Below, one piece after another: positions 12,044 through 13,322 of a stretch of 13,322 nucleotides of DNA. Every line of letters starts with the position of its first letter. Positions within the stretch are counted from its first letter, which is position 1. The notes under the pieces were generated by a model. The model did not search any database. It saw only the letters and a program-made list of their open reading frames with translations, and was not told where the DNA came from. The translations under genes and the position numbers were made by a program. This DNA is from Bacteroidota bacterium. Its GTDB lineage: Bacteria; Bacteroidota; Bacteroidia; Flavobacteriales; Weeksellaceae. The stretch lies in assembly GCA_023460855.1 (NCBI GenBank), contig JAEWOS010000028.1, forward strand, positions 1 to 13,322. The letters are read 5' to 3'.

Positions 12044-13261
12044 TTAATAAATATATTTGTCAACCGCATCATCCAGTTCCTGAGAAATGATTTTAGCATA
12101 AATCTGTGTCGTGCCGATATTGGTATGGTCCAGAAGTTTTGAAACAAACTCAATCCGCATTCCGTTATTCAGCGCATTGGTTGCAAATGTGTGTCTTGCA
12201 ATGTGGAAAGACAATGAAAACGGAAGTTTCATTTTTTTGCCAATGGCTCTCAAGTGCAGACCGCAGAGCGAGCTGCACCTGCCAATTTCAGCCAAAGCAT
12301 ATTCGCGGTTGGTAAGATATGGCGTATCATTATCCAGCATGGGAAAAATAAAATCCGAAGGATTTATTTTTTTTGGCTTGTATTTGTTCAGAATTTCCAA
12401 AGCAGACTGTCCAAATTTGAAACTGTGCATCCTGCCTGTTTTTCTGATTTTCTTTGAAATCCTGTTGTTATCCAAATCGATATGCTCCCACTGGATTTCT
12501 ATAACATCGCTCAAACGAAGTCCGCCCGCAAAAACCGAAAACAAAAACATATCCTTGATGACCTGCGCCTTACTTTCCTCATTCACCTCAATTTTTCTAA
12601 AATCTTCCAACTGGGTTTTTGAAAGGAACATCCTTTTACTCGGTTCTTTTTTCAGTTTGATTTTATCGAACGGATAAAATTTTGATTCTACAATTTCCTC
12701 ACGTATGGCTTCCTTGAAAAAGATAGACAGGATAAGAAGAGAATATTTTGCAGTGGTATTGGTATTGCCCAGTTTCTTTTGGCAGTAGTTAACGTAGTCA
12801 TTCAGATAGGTTACGGTAATATCGTCGAAATTCAGATCCCTGTTTCCCACGTAATTCTCAAACTTCTGCAACTGTGATTTATAGCCTTTGTGCGTTTTCA
12901 AAGAAACTGATTCTTTGATTTTTTCCAGTCTGTTGTAAGCATAACTAAAAAAATTTTCAGAAGGTTTCCCTTTGATTGCTTCTTTTAATCTTTTGGCAGA
13001 AACAGTTTTTGATTTTCTTTCCAAGTCGGCAACTTCCCCGGTAGCATCGGCAACCTTTTGAGCCAACAGGGCATTCATTCTTGCGGAATTAGGAAAGTTT
13101 TTTTTCGCCCTCTGGTTTTCTTCATCCCACTGGTTTGGTTTGAATTTATAGCCCGTAGAAATGAATTTTGTCTTGCGGTCTTTGATGACGCGGATATACA
13201 GAGGACATTCTCCCTTTTTGTCTGCCTGGTGGATTCTCAGGATTAATTTTACAGATGCCAT
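12044..13261 (-). CDS. Tyrosine site-specific recombinase (integrase)
   Basis: This 405-aa integrase has the usual size and three-part layout of Bacteroidota element integrases. The parts are an arm-type DNA-binding domain (about 1-90), a SAM-like core-binding domain (about 103-190) and a catalytic domain (about 210-405). All catalytic residues are visible: Arg249 in AGGLRLSD, Lys274 (less certain), His353 and Arg356 in HIARHTFA, His379 in LLDHTNIGTT and the nucleophile Tyr388 in QIYAKI. It should catalyse integration and excision at the attachment site, assisted by the HTH protein. Its start lies 15 bp from the 13-bp repeat at 13276-13288, and it has its own terminator. The long plus-strand open frame opposite it is a shadow. 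Confidence 0.95.
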   Translation of the reverse strand: MASVKLILRIHQADKKGECPLYIRVIKDRKTKFISTGYKFKPNQWDEENQRAKKNFPNSARMNALLAQKVADATGEVADLERKSKTVSAKRLKEAIKGKPSENFFSYAYNRLEKIKESVSLKTHKGYKSQLQKFENYVGNRDLNFDDITVTYLNDYVNYCQKKLGNTNTTAKYSLLILSIFFKEAIREEIVESKFYPFDKIKLKKEPSKRMFLSKTQLEDFRKIEVNEESKAQVIKDMFLFSVFAGGLRLSDVIEIQWEHIDLDNNRISKKIRKTGRMHSFKFGQSALEILNKYKPKKINPSDFIFPMLDNDTPYLTNREYALAEIGRCSSLCGLHLRAIGKKMKLPFSLSFHIARHTFATNALNNGMRIEFVSKLLDHTNIGTTQIYAKIISQELDDAVDKYIY

Positions 13262-13269
13262 AATGCCGA

Positions 13270-13299
13270 AAATTTGAAATTGTTAGAGTAAATTTGAAA
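13270..13299. other. Candidate attachment site beside the integrase, right copy
   Basis: The 13-bp core GAAATTGTTAGAG (13276-13288) matches 35-47. It is framed by two direct copies of AAATTTGAAA at 13270-13279 and 13290-13299, 20 bp apart, which could be integrase-binding arms. Being just upstream of the integrase start is the standard position. The integrase promoter is probably overlapped by this site or lies beyond the window. Confidence 0.45.
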
Positions 13300-13322
13300 A
13301 GGAAAGCAACCAAATGAAAACT

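Noticed and set aside
12111..12677. Plus-strand open frame of 188 codons
   Set aside because: It lies entirely opposite the integrase catalytic domain, whose motifs are intact on the minus strand. The translated product looks like reverse-frame noise.
1..13322. CRISPR array, tRNA or rRNA gene, insertion sequence
   Set aside because: I saw no regularly spaced long direct repeats, no cloverleaf-like sequence and no transposase. The only recombinase is the tyrosine integrase.

Overview
The window looks like one compact integrative mobile element from a member of the Bacteroidota, most likely a flavobacterium of the Chryseobacterium/Weeksellaceae type. Reasons: low G+C; promoter-like sites of the Bacteroidota form (TTTG, about 20 nt, then TAnnTTTG); a tyrosine recombinase with the N-terminal arm-type domain common in that phylum; a primase-like (BT4734-type) plus VapE helicase protein; and dispersed repeats typical of those genomes. 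The genus is an inference. All genes lie on the minus strand and read from right to left.

Right part, 8.2-13.3 kb, is the mobility and replication module. A tyrosine integrase starts 15 bp inside a 13-bp sequence (13276-13288) that recurs in the same orientation at 35-47 near the other end; these are candidate attachment cores. The integrase gene has its own terminator. Then come a 301-aa protein of unknown function, a small excisionase-like HTH protein, and a primase/PriCT/VapE replication protein. Six GTCCCC/GGGGAC motifs cluster between the 301-aa gene and the HTH gene and look like iterons or operators. The primase-helicase gene carries genome-type repeats inside its coding sequence.

Middle and left part, 1.2-7.65 kb, is the cargo and the most interesting region. 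It is a single tightly packed operon in which a type I restriction-modification (R-M) operon and a CBASS operon are interleaved: single-domain HsdS, HsdM, CD-NTase, E2-like protein, 104-aa unknown, full-length HsdS, then Cap5 (HNH-SAVED). Genes overlap or sit within 6 bp of each other, so they are probably translationally coupled. The CBASS part is of the E2-only (short type II) kind with a cyclic-nucleotide-activated DNA nuclease as effector. No HsdR (restriction/translocase subunit) is present anywhere between the putative attachment sites. The type I modification enzyme is therefore encoded with CBASS instead of its own nuclease.

At the far left a DUF3800 gene ends in a bidirectional terminator. 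A well-formed Bacteroidota promoter points at this terminator from the other side, giving a possible RNA of about 60 nt. The remaining left-end sequence (1-247) is noncoding and rich in TCTCTTA/GTTAGAGA-type inverted repeats, consistent with an element end.
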